A DNA stretch of 64,000 nt from Diabrotica undecimpunctata (taxonomy: Eukaryota; Arthropoda; Insecta; Coleoptera; Chrysomelidae). The number at the start of each line of letters is the position of its first letter. Position 1 is the stretch's first letter. Positions 1 to 30,600 of the stretch are shown one piece after another. The notes beneath the pieces were generated by a model. It had not been told where the DNA came from. It did not search any database and saw only the letters and a program-made list of their open reading frames with translations. The position numbers were made by a program, and so were the translations under genes. The DNA lies in NCBI RefSeq assembly GCF_040954645.1, contig NC_092804.1:145647108-145711107 (forward strand), written 5' to 3'.

Positions 1-549
1 AACTTCATACGATACTGTAAGGCAGAAAAAAAGTCGTAAACAATGTAAGTTGCCCAAATAAAGTCAATCTCAATGAGAAACAAGTTCTGGATGTTTCTCT
101 CCGAAATTTTTCTCCGAAAGTTAACAGAGACATTTCTAAGCATGGCAAAAATATTTTAAGTATTCCAAATCCAAATTAAAAATTTCCTAAAATCCTAATC
201 CAAAGAAAATTAAATATAATATTTGACAGTTTTGCTTTGTAAAGTTTTATTGGACCTACGTAGTATGTCAGAAGTATATAAATTTATTCTACAACATCTA
301 TACCGTGCTAAAGATCAAGTATATTTTGGCTGGACTTAACGGTTTGTTCTTATGGAAGAATTACAAAAATCAATAAGCTGGTATCCTTTAGTTTAGTTTA
401 GAGTTGAGTGTATAGGGAAATCCAGATGTTATAAGTATAGCTTAAATTTATAATTGCTATTTTCCCTTATCAATACTATTAATATTTCTCAAATATTTCG
501 TGTCATACCTTAGTTTGAATCAAATTTGTTAATAACAATTAATACTTAC
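1..549. other. Intron 4 sequence of the - strand chitinase gene; nothing else seen
   Basis: This AT-rich stretch lies beyond the donor site of exon 4 of the leftward chitinase-like gene, so it should be its intron 4. I see no exon, RNA gene or recognisable repeat in it. Exons 5-7 of that gene are expected further left, outside the window. Confidence 0.4.
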
Positions 550-19512
<18,963 letters not shown>

Positions 19513-19859
19513 CTACTACGTAACACACTGTTCAGACTACGGAAAAAAATTAAAAATTACACTATTAAATATTATTTTAAAAATTATACCTATTTTCTTG
19601 TGGCATTAAACCACAATAGATAGTATTTATCTCTTAAAATATGTTAATAGATTGCAAGTTAATATATATAAATATACAGTTTGGAAAATCCCTCTTATCT
19701 GTAGTATACAAATCTACATAAATATTTAGACATTTTTTATTTGTATCAAATAACTTAATTAAAATTCATGTTTAATTGCAATATTTATAAAAGAATTTTA
19801 ATTATAGTCAAAACGTCAATAGTTGCAATGTAGTAGTACGATGTAAATAATATATTAAG

Positions 19860-21311
19860 TTATGAATATATTTGTTTTAACATAGTAACGAAGGCTTCCA
19901 AACTCCTCCAATCTAGCCTGGCCGGTCGGACCCGTAGGAGGAAATGCCACAAGCTGTTGTGTTTTTTGGCTTTGGGATTAGCCCATTCTAGTTTTTTGTT
20001 TTTAATTTTTATTAAGACTATCTCAGCCTGACTTAATAATTTGTTATAATCTCTTTTCAACGTAATTTTTTTGGGAAGATTAATCATAATATTAATTAAT
20101 TAATATTAATTGGGATTAGGATTAGGATTAATTGGGATTAGGATAAGGGTCACACTTTTCTGAGCATTTTATTAAAACAAATACTGAGTAAACAACGGTT
20201 AGGTAGGTGTATAAACAAAAGGAAAGGCATTTACGGTTATAAGAATAATCTAATTAATACAACTTCATTTTAGACTGAAATATGCAAAATGAAATAAAAT
20301 CTAAAACACGTTTATTATTTGGTGCTAAAAGATTCATAACAATGTAGGGACCGTAAACGTTTAAACTTTTAGATTTTTTCTGAGGATGTCTGATTCATGT
20401 ATACTTGCTACAATTAAAAAATATATGAATTAAACCTGCTGTTTCTTTGCAAATATCACAAAGATTGTTGACAATTATATTTATTTTTAATCAATCTCTT
20501 AATTTTTAATCATTCTTTCTCCTGATGCCACCCAATATGTAGCTTCGTCGATTTTTAATAATTTCTAAACTGTCTGTCCTTGTGTCGTGTTGTGTTAATG
20601 TATCATTTAATGTTTATGACATTCTAGATACATTGTTGGATAGCCTAATTTTGACGAAATGCCCCTGAAGATGTTCTAGGGACGAAAGTACTTGGGCAAG
20701 ATTTAATAATAACAATTGTGCTCGATATCTGCCTTTATTTGATTAAAATTTATTCATTCGAGCATTCAACCTTATATCACTTTAATTATATTTATTTTGT
20801 ATAAATGGGTCGGATAGCAAGCATGTCCAAACTTTATGCGGGAGATGGCTGATATGGAACTTCTCGGATAGTTGTATTTGCAAACCAGAAACTTTTTCGA
20901 ATGTTGGGTTCACGCAAAGTGTATCTTGTTCATTTTTGATATAAATTACTATTGGCTATATTTTATCCTCGCATCCAATTTTAATAAGGATCTAACACCT
21001 TCTCATATTTGTATGTGTTTTTAGCTATTTTGTCAACTTGTTCATTATGATGTGATGCCTGAGTGTTCTTTTACCCAAACAAAAATCAGTTTTTTTGTTT
21101 CTTGCATTTGAGAGAGCGACGTTTGTATTTTAGTTATGTAAGGATTGATATGTGCGGAATTGGACATAGTCGTTGAGATTATTTAAAATAAACTTTGACA
21201 CTCAACATTAACAACATAAATATAAAATATAATAATGAACATTACATTCTAAAAATTTTTGGTCAGGATAGTAAAACTTAGTTTATTTCATGACATCTTT
21301 TGATAGTGTCA
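19860..21311 (-). mobile_element. Spacer between inverted arms: LINE RNase H and C-terminal zinc motif, plus unknown sequence
   Basis: On the - strand, 21170-21000 reads LIFVWVKEHSGIT and then V-D-K-I-A-K, a non-LTR RNase H block. 20480-20400 reads C-D-I-C-K-E-T-A-G-L-I-H and F-F-N-C-S-K-Y, the C-C-H-C motif that closes jockey/I/R1-type ORF2. So at least 20400-21170 is a decayed LINE. A GGATTA-rich tandem lies at 20111-20148. The 20087-19860 frame (WRSLEAFVTML) is not recognised. Confidence 0.65.
20111..20148. repeat. Short GGATTA-type tandem (telomere-like)
   Basis: Imperfect run of GGATTA/GGGATTA units, reminiscent of but not identical to the insect TTAGG telomere unit. Five or six units only. 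Confidence 0.6.
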
Positions 21312-21382
21312 GAGTTAATATATTTACATCGTACTACTACATTTCAACTATTGACGTTTCGACTACAATTAAAACTCTTTTA

Positions 21383-21992
21383 TTCGATCCGTGCGTGACC
21401 ATGGTAGGGGTACTTTGAAACGATGCCAGCGTGCGTAGCGGCGAAATATGACAAAATTGGCCCTACCTTTTTACGCATAAATTTTATCAAATATGTGTGC
21501 AAATACATATTGCGTATTTAATTGTGTTAATAATAGCAAAAATAGTAAGTGTAGTTTTTATGGGTTCCCAAAGATTACATATAAATTAGAGAAAAGAAAG
21601 ATGGATCCGTGCTATTAACATGAAAAAGTAAATATCACATAACTTCATTTTTATGCAATTGAAATAGGAACAATTTAAATAATTAAAAAATTAAAAAATA
21701 CCTTAAACGATATTTTATAAGGCTTCAAGCTAGCTGCAGAGTGCCTGATTCTTTTCCGTTTGTGGTTGAAAAGATATATTATGATGAATTTTGAGAAACC
21801 CAGTTTTTAATACTACATTTATTTTGTACATAACCTGAAAAAATATAATTAAAAAGTTAATTTTTAATAATTGTCAATTTCGCATGTATTTAACAATGTC
21901 AAACATATGTCATATGTTTAACCTGACAATTGGTAGGTCCAAAACTGTCAGATAAAGGCGGTAGGTGTCGCGTCAGTCACGCACGGAGCGAA
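21383..21992 (+). mobile_element. 610-bp TIR element with THAP-like zinc-finger remnant
   Basis: The ends read TTCGATCCGTGCGTGAC and the complement of TTCGCTCCGTGCGTGAC (16 of 17 identical). The other arm of the inverted repeat keeps the empty site, CTTTTATAAATATTG, so the borders are exact. The interior frame from 21493 reads CVFNCVNNSKNSKCSFYGFPK, here split as C-V-F-N-C, then C-S-F-Y-G-F-P-K, and after a one-base frame break W-I-R-A-I-N-M, matching the C2-CH layout of THAP DNA-binding domains. This suggests a non-autonomous derivative of a THAP-transposase element (P-element type), although the target duplication is unclear. Confidence 0.75.
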
Positions 21993-22189
21993 TAAATATT
22001 GTAATTAAACATGAATTTTAATTAAGTTAATTGATATAAATACAAAATAAGAAATGTCTAAATATTTATGTAGATTTGTATATTACAGATAAGAGGGATT
22101 TTCCAAACTGTATATTTATATGTATATTAACTTGCAATCTAATAACATATTTTAAGAGATAAATACTACCTATTGTGGTTTAATGCCAC

Positions 22190-22275
22190 AAGGAAGTAGG
22201 TAGAATTTTTAAAATATATTTTAATAGTGTAATTTTTAATTTTTCCCGTAGTCGGAACAGTGTGTTACGTAGTAG
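22190..22275 (+). promoter_or_regulatory. Putative promoter/5' UTR of the + strand chitinase gene
   Basis: The 85 bp before the start are nearly identical in both inverted arms and include a TATATTTTAATAG stretch about 60 bp upstream of the ATG. An in-frame TAG at 22273 makes 22276 the first possible start. Transcription start and TATA function are inference. Confidence 0.35.
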
Positions 22276-22351
22276 ATGATGCAGTTCTTTAAATTCGTGA
22301 TACCTATTTTTATTATCATTTTAAAAGTAGTATCATGTCAGTCTAAAGGTC
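22276..22351 (+). CDS. Chitinase-like gene (+), exon 1, signal peptide
   Basis: Double ATG start, then Q-F-F-K, a hydrophobic run V-I-P-I-F-I-I-I-L and V-V-S-C-Q-S-K-G. The donor gtaagt is at 22352. 25 codons plus one base (phase 1). Confidence 0.9.
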
Positions 22352-22441
22352 GTAAGTACAATATTTTATTTTCAACATAAGCATGATCTTTTTAATAATA
22401 ATTTTCATAAATATAAATAAAATTTTCAATAAGCATGTATG

Positions 22442-22517
<76 letters not shown>

Positions 22518-24579
22518 CAGCCTTTGTTCGGGAATCCCTTCGAAGCCCACAGATGTTGACCTGTGCCGACTCCTGAATTGTCTCGAATGAAAGGGAACGC
22601 CTGACCGGCTTCCAGCGGGTCGGAAAATACACTAGAACAAAAGTAAGAATAACAAAATGTTTACAGGTTAAATGAGTCATATATTTATCGTATCATTATT
22701 TTTATTACTGTTTGATCAGATATCAGTATCTGCAACATTGGGATAGAAGCTTACATTAGATGACAATGTGTTTACCAGACTACGCCTACCAAAAGTACTT
22801 TCGATGAAAAAATTATAAAAAAGGACAGATCTGTAACTTGCTCCCCAAAAGACTAAGATGTTGAAAGTTGGGATTACAAAGCTGCTCTCATTGGGAACAA
22901 GAAAGTACTATTCTTTAATACCGGTTTAGACAATAGGGTCTACGAATAAAGTAGATTCCATAAAAAATGCCCTAATAAAACTTATCGATGAAGCTCGATT
23001 TGCTTAAACTTTAAAATAATATGTGAGAAAGAAAAGCCTTTTACCATTACAAATAAAAGAATTTATTGAAGAAAATGAAGAAAAATTACAGTAAAGATAT
23101 TTTAAGACCAAAAACTATAAATCCAAACCCGTGCTGGTGTACCTTTCACAGACCAAAAGTGGAAATGTGAAGGTGATACCAGCAAACTGAGTAAACCAAG
23201 TAAATTTAAGCTTCAAGCCACGCGTCAGAGTTTCTTATTAAAAATTTAAAGATATGTATTCAATTAATTGTCTCAGGTTTTCAAATAATAATAAAAAAAG
23301 ACACTTTCCAATTTTAGTCGAATGGTTATCATCCGAGTAGCCGTATCGTTCGTATATAATAATCGGCTTTTTGTAAAGATAATGAAGCCGACTTTCTCAG
23401 TAACAAGGCATTTATTGAACAAGTTATTCACCCAACAAACTCAACACAAACAATTTTTTAATTTACGTTTTATTTGTAGAAAATGTAGTATGCTACTTTT
23501 TATGTGGATATGGACTTCATGTTGCACCACCAGAATTACTTGATGGGAAACTATGCACTCATTTAAACTACGCCTTTGTGAAAGTTGATGGTGACGGGAA
23601 CTTGGCACATTGGAAAAAGTCACTAGATATTGATAAAAGTAAGGTAAAGCTTTAATACAATATCACTTATCAGTTCTATGCTGTAACGGTGTAACATTAT
23701 ACGTTATTATTTAAAAAAAAAATAAAGATTGAGTCATGTCATATTTTTGACTGTCAATGAAAGAAACAAAATATTTCTATCAGAATGTGGGAAATGGGAA
23801 TATAATATAAAATGAGTATATCTTGGGTTCAGGTTCAATAATAATTGTTAAATTTGGAACTAGATTTTATTATTCCATTAAAATCAACGATTCGGCCGGT
23901 AATCCTTGCCTTTGTCAAGCTTCTAAAGCAAAAAATGTCCTCCTAAGTAATGCATATCTCAAATATTTAATTGAAATGTTTTTTAAATTAAGAATAAATA
24001 AATTTTACAACAATACCAACAACAACAAAATCAACAGTACCAAGAATACGAATAAAACTCTTCGACATATAAATGGTTTATCCGAACAACTAGCGAATCT
24101 TTTACCCAAATCACGAGTTTGACCATTGAAAGAGCTTTAACAAAACATCCAGATGAAGCCAACAGTCAAATTAAAAAAAAATCACCAAAAATTAAATTAA
24201 TTAACAATAGTGCTTGCATACAGTTTTTTTGCGTTTTTGTTCTTTTTTTCTCATTTAGTTTGTTAAGTTTTAATGTATAATTAAAACAGGAATGAGAACA
24301 ACGGAACGAGATATAGACTATAGAGTGCAACAAGGCAGGAAGAGTGTTCAAATTCTGTTAATATGGTATGGACACGTACAGAGGATGGACGACAACAGAT
24401 GGCCAAAAAGAGCTATGGAATACAATCCAAGTAATAGAAGGAAACGAGGAAGACCAGCCAAGTCTTGGATACAAGGTGTTATGGAAACCATGAAAGACAG
24501 AGCCATTGATGGACATATGGAGAGATAGAAAAAGATGGCGATCGAAATGCGGGAAGCGGCAGAAGCTGTAGGATCCCCG

Positions 24580-24645
<66 letters not shown>

Positions 24646-27600
24646 TTTTAATGTTAAGTTATCGTAGAGTTTTCATAACATCGTAAAACCTACAAATTGT
24701 TTTAGCACTGAGGATGCATTAAAAAAATTAAATAATTTTAAAAAATTAAATCACCAAAAATTAAATAAATGAACAATAGTGCTCGCATACATTTTTTCTT
24801 GTGTGTTGTTTTTTTTTTTCTCGTTCAGTTTGTTAAGTTTTAATGTTAAGGTATCGTAGATATTTTTTTACTAATAAAAAAGAAAAGTTATTCCTTGAGT
24901 AGATATCATAAGTAGATCTGGTTTCTTATTATGGGTTTTATAAAGCGTTCAGAGAGGAAGAAATAGTCAAACATTTACATATTTACATATCTGAAAATGA
25001 AACACATTTAAAACACTTTTCTCTTTTTTTTTAATTTAAACATCCTCCAAAATACGAAACGTCATTTATATAAATAGTGTATCCTGTAAACAAGGGAATA
25101 AATTAGCAAATGATTCTTATTATTTATTAGCATAATATAAGTGTACACTTTACATTTTGTTGTAGGAATGTTTGAAAAAATATTGTCCTTAAAGAAGGCA
25201 AATCCAAAGTTAAAAGTTTTAATAAGTCTTGGGGAAACTCCTCCTCAAATTTTTTCACAAGTCGCTGCAGATTCTACAAAAAGGCAAAACCTTGTCACAA
25301 GTTCGGTAAATTTTCTGAAGAAATACGGTTTTGATGGAATAGATGTCGACTGGGAACATCCGAATATTGTTGATAAGGTAAGTCATTTCTAAATAAAAAC
25401 GTTCTTTAAAAGATATTTTGGTATATTTCAATTATATGGGCAAATGCTTGAGATAGCTTTCTTCTTTTCAATATTTACGATGTTTTCTATATATTCTATT
25501 AAGTATCTTTGTGCAAATCTAACTCCACCTTTTATCCACCTCAATTTTTATTATATATTATTATATTAGTATTATAGAAGTAATACATGAATTTTTTTTA
25601 TAATTTACTTCAGAAATTAAACTTGTTTAAAGTATGTCAAGTAATCTAGAAATATATATATAAAAGTTTTTTATTTAACTATTTTTATTATTTTTTTCAC
25701 CTTGAACTTATAATAACTTCCCAAGCTCTCTATCCCGTTGATTTCGGATAATGGAAGTTATATTGTTTGTTTATCCTTCTTAATTATCATTATTATAATA
25801 TATTTAAGAATGTGTAATATTTACACTCTAAATAGTCATCTATCGTAATATTTCTAAATTTTGTTTAGGAAAATTTTATAGACCTTCTTAGAGAGCTAAA
25901 ATTGGCGTTAAAGAAAGAAAATTACTTACTTACTGTTGCTCTACAATCTTATCCGACTGCTGGTTATAATGCTACAGCAATATCAAAGTAAGTATGTATA
26001 CATTGGAATTTATTTTACACAACATAGGCTTTTTAATACAATAACAGATTCTCTGATTTGCAATTAACCAGTGTAAATTTCAATATAACTTCGCGATGTT
26101 TTATAATTAATATGTTTGTTTCACTGGATTGCTACGCTTTCGTAATTTGTACAGTGTTGTTCCGTCTACCGATATTTTCCTGAAATTCCGTTTGGAATAT
26201 TCGTAATTTTGTATTTTTGTGGAGATAATAATTTTTTATTAACAACAATTTTGTTTGTGTTCATTGGGTATTATTTGGATTGGTTAATTTTTACTTTAAT
26301 ACATTTATTATTCCAAATATTGTTTATAATTTAAAATTTAAAAGGGTGTATATTATGATAATATATCGAAATCTACCGATTTTTGCCGAAGGTATCTACC
26401 GATTTGACAACAGTCCCAAGAAACATCACTAGCCGAGCATTTTTTGTACAAAATGTGTATACACGTTTTTACATAATTTGTACAATAAACCTTTTTTAAG
26501 AACGAGTTGCTGCTCTTGATACGATCGTCTCAGGACCAGCAACTTCATGTGGAGTCATAAGTCGCCATGTTACCAAATCCACTGGTAACTTTCATATCGT
26601 AATATTTAATACCATATAATGTAAACTAAATTTAAACAAACAATTTTTAACGGGTTTTTACGCACACATTTAGTGGCTCAATACATGATTTTTAAATTAT
26701 ATACCTTTTATAAAGGATTTTTAATAAACATTTTTTGTGATATATGGTATACAGCCAACTACAGGAACTTAGATTCCTTGTGGAATATCTTATTTACATT
26801 ATGTTTATTAATCATTCTTAAAATAATTTCTTCTACACAATAATCGAGTTGATTGATCAGAATGTATTTTCAAAAAAAAAATTAGAAAATTCCAAAATAT
26901 TAGATATTATTTTCCATGAGTGTCTATACAGGGTGTTTCAAAAAAAGGTAACCCCGTCTCTAGGGTAGGTAAAAAACTGAAAAATAATTGGAGTTTGCTT
27001 AGTTAAAAATTTTTGTAACGCCATCCGTTTTCAAGATACAGGGCGTTGAAGAAAAAAAAATTTACGCATTTTTTACGATTTTGCCGAAACTATTGGTAAC
27101 ATTGTAATGAAATTTTATAAAAATATGTTTTGGAAGCTGATACATCCCATGAATTTGTTTTTATATCTGATTCTCATAGAGGGCACTAGTTACACGGATC
27201 GTACTAAGTATTAGTCAATATAACTTTTTTAAGAGTATAATTATTAATCAAAATTTCAAGTTAACTTAAGCATCATTCAATTTTACACGAAAAAGGTACT
27301 CTTGGTAAAACTCGATACTGTGTACCGTTTTTGGAATATTTTGATTTGAAAATTATGAAGTAATAATTTATGCTGGTAGTAATGATAAAGTTCTAATAGG
27401 TATACCTCTATTTTCTCCAAGTGTGCAATGGAAATCTGACATTTATTGATTGTTATGACGATAAATCAACAATAATTAGAGTTTTGAAACCTTGTTATTT
27501 GTAAAATCAAATCAAAATGTACTCAAATGTTGAATACACTGACATGTTATTAACCTTAGGCGAATGTTTAGGATGTTCTAGTGCAGCTGTGACACGTTAT

Positions 27601-30600
27601 GTAGAAAAGTTTCCTAGAAGAAACTTACCAAGTAAAAAAACATTTAGAGCCGTTGAACGACGTTGTCGAGAAACTGGGAATGTGAGACCAAATAAAATAA
27701 ATTCTGGTAGACCAAGAACAACAAGAACAATTAATAAAGAAAATAATATTTTAAATTTACTTGATCAAGATCCAACAGTTAGCGTAAGGAATATAGCAAG
27801 ACAAACAAATACTTCTTCTTCAAGTACTTGGCGGATACTGAAAGAACAGCAATTACATCCTTATCATTACAGACAAGTCCAAGAGCTCTTGCCAGATGAT
27901 CTACCGGTTAGAGTGGATTTTTGTGAAATATTCCAACAAAGGACAGCCCACAATCCAAATTTTTTAAAATGCATTCTTTTTACGGACGAGGCCACCTTTA
28001 CGCGACAAGGTATGTTTAACTCCCATAATGCACACTACTGGTGTGATGAGAATCCACGACTCAAAAGGGTATCACATTACCAAAACTCAATTAAAGTTAC
28101 TGTTTGGGCAGCAACTTTAGGTAACAAATTAATAGGTTATCATATTCTACATAGAAATTTAAATGGTGATATGTATCTTGATTTTTTAAACAATTCCTTA
28201 TTCGAGATATTAGAAGATTTAACGCTAAACGAGCGAAGATCTTTATTTTTTATGCACGATGGAACTCCACCACACTTTGATAGAAGGTATCGTAATTGGT
28301 TAAGTAATCATTTTCGGAATCGATGGATTGGTAGAGGTGCAGAAGCTCCGATTCATTGGCCTCCTCGGTCATGCGATTTTAACCCTTTGGACTACGCAGT
28401 TTGGTCGTATATTAAGGAAAAAGTCTATGCTACAGAGGTAAATTCACGCCAAGAATTGGAAGAAAGAATTCAACGTTAATTTAATGACGTCATAGCTAAT
28501 CCCCTACCGTTTAGAAGGTTAATGGAATCTTTGGAAAAAAGAATAGACTTGTGTATTCGCGAAAACGGAGGGCATTTTGAACACTTACTGTAATTGAATT
28601 TTATTTTATGTTCTTAGTCATTAATTTAATTTTCTTCTTGTGAGTTTTGTTTAATTACTAACTATTTTATACCAGCAATTATTACTTCATAATTTTCAAA
28701 TCAAAATATTCCGAAAACTGTACACAGTATCGAGTTTTACCAAGAGTACCTTTTTCGTGTAAAATTGAATGATGTTTAAGTTTACCTGAAATTTTGATTA
28801 ATAATTATACTCTTAAAAAAGTTATATTGCCTAATACTTGGTACGATCCGTGTAACTAGCGCCCTCTATGAGAATCAGATATAAAAACAAATTCATGGGA
28901 TGTATCAGCTTCCAAAACATATTCGTATAAAATTTCATTACATTGTTGCCAGTAGTTTCGGCAAAATCGTAAAAAATGCGTAAATTTTTTTTTCTTCAAC
29001 GCCCTGTATCTTGAAAACGGATGGCGTTACAAAAATTTTTTACTAAGCAAACCCCAATTATTTTTCAGTTTTTTACCTACCCTAGAGAAGGGGTTACCTT
29101 TTTTTGAAACACCCTGTAGAAACAGTTACATATTCGTGTTATGGTCTTTCTTGGCGAAAATTGTTCAGAACGTAAACATGTAAACTAACCCAATGTGTTA
29201 GGTCTAATCAGAACCCCACCCTATTAGAATCCTGATGTTGTATATCCTTTATATTGTAACTTCATTTTCCATTGTACGTTTCCACTATTGAATGAGATGT
29301 AATAGATACAACTAAAATGAAATAGATCAGTAATAGAGTTTTCAAAAATTTTATATTTATTTCATAAAACTAAAATTTCGGTACAGTTTTTTAATTTTTT
29401 TTATAATTTATTTTATTAATTCTATTCTTCAGTATTTATGTTTTTTCTTCATCCTATTATCTATTAAAATTCTTAATTTTTCACCTCGATGGATTAAAAA
29501 AATTTAAAACTTAAAAATGAAACTAGATACTACGTTTATATTTCAGAAATGTTGATATGATAAATCTAATGTGCTATGTGTTTTATGGACGATGGAGTAA
29601 ATATACAGGTCACAATTCAGCACTTTTTGGTTCTTCCCTTGAGACTGAAGATGAAAGAAACCGCCGAAATACAGCTGCTTGTCTGCAAAACTGGTTAAAA
29701 GCCGGTGTTGAAAAAGACAAAATTAATATTGGAATGCCTTTTTATGGGCGTATATTTAACCTAGCTGATCCAAATAACCACGAACTTCACTCACTTATAA
29801 CTGGAGTAGGAAATCCTGAAACAGTAACTTATAGGCAGGTAGGTAATTGAAATTATTAAAAATATTATTTTTAAATGTAGGGAGTAGCTCTAAAAGGAGT
29901 ACGATCTGTTTCCTCAGACTTAAAACTTGTGCTCCAGTTAGTTTATGACATCTTTCAGCCTATATTTTGGCTTAGTTTTGTAGTATATCAAAAACAAAAA
30001 TTCTCTATTCTTTCTATCCAAAGCTGTTCACACTATGACATGAAAATATGACAGTGATCTATATTGAAGCCCATCAAATAGTGATACCTAGAACATCTAA
30101 AAACATACAAATATGTTAAGAATATTATTTTTTTTTTTTTTTTAGAAATGTATTAATCCTAGAATATAATAGGCAATTCAACGCTCAGATCTGGCACAAT
30201 TTGTGTTTCAAGGTGAACGAAGTACAAGCGAAGCTTTTTTATATTATTGGTTTGAAATTGGTTTGAATTGTTAGTAAAGGAGGAGAGTTCATAGGTTCTT
30301 AAGTAAGGTTTCAACTCTCTGTCTAGGCTAAAATATTATCTTGTTCACAGAACTGGAGTAATAGTGTTGAATATCGGATGAATAATACGAAAAACGATCA
30401 ATGTACGAAAAAACGAACATGGAAGCACAAGGATTTCATTAGGTTTACTTGTAATATCAAATCATGAAACAAGGAAAAACAAGAAATAATAATTGTACTA
30501 AATATCAGCCAAACTAATATATGCGCTATATCCTAAACCAGATGCAAAGGAAAAGGAATGCTTAAGTACGAAAATTATCGATTTATAACAAATTAAAGAG

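Larger units (their letters stand above)
21312..22382 (+). repeat. Right arm of inverted repeat carrying promoter and exon 1
   Basis: Mirror of 19411-19859. It is interrupted at 21383-21992 by a TIR element; without it the arm is about 460 bp. It contains the 5' flank and exon 1 of the + strand chitinase gene and about 30 bp of its intron 1. Confidence 0.9.
23639..25165. other. Intron 2 with LINE 3' end and (TA)n tail
   Basis: Apart from the LINE fragment and TA array listed separately, the intron holds AT-rich DNA. Two similar stretches (about 24165-24262 and 24746-24860, sharing ATCACCAAAAATTAAAT and GTTTGTTAAGTTTTAATGT) form a direct repeat that brackets the LINE fragment. Confidence 0.55.

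Noticed and set aside
19860..21311. Spacer between the chitinase genes as a shared bidirectional promoter
   Set aside because: Each gene has its own promoter copy in its inverted arm and the spacer contains LINE RNase H sequence, so a shared promoter is not needed.
22514..22640. GC-richer block as an RNA gene
   Set aside because: No conserved boxes or stem arrangement of a tRNA, snRNA or rRNA fragment was recognised.
23823..24122. 99-codon frame as an extra chitinase exon
   Set aside because: No GH18 similarity, not in phase with neighbours, Asn-rich tail typical of random AT-rich sequence.
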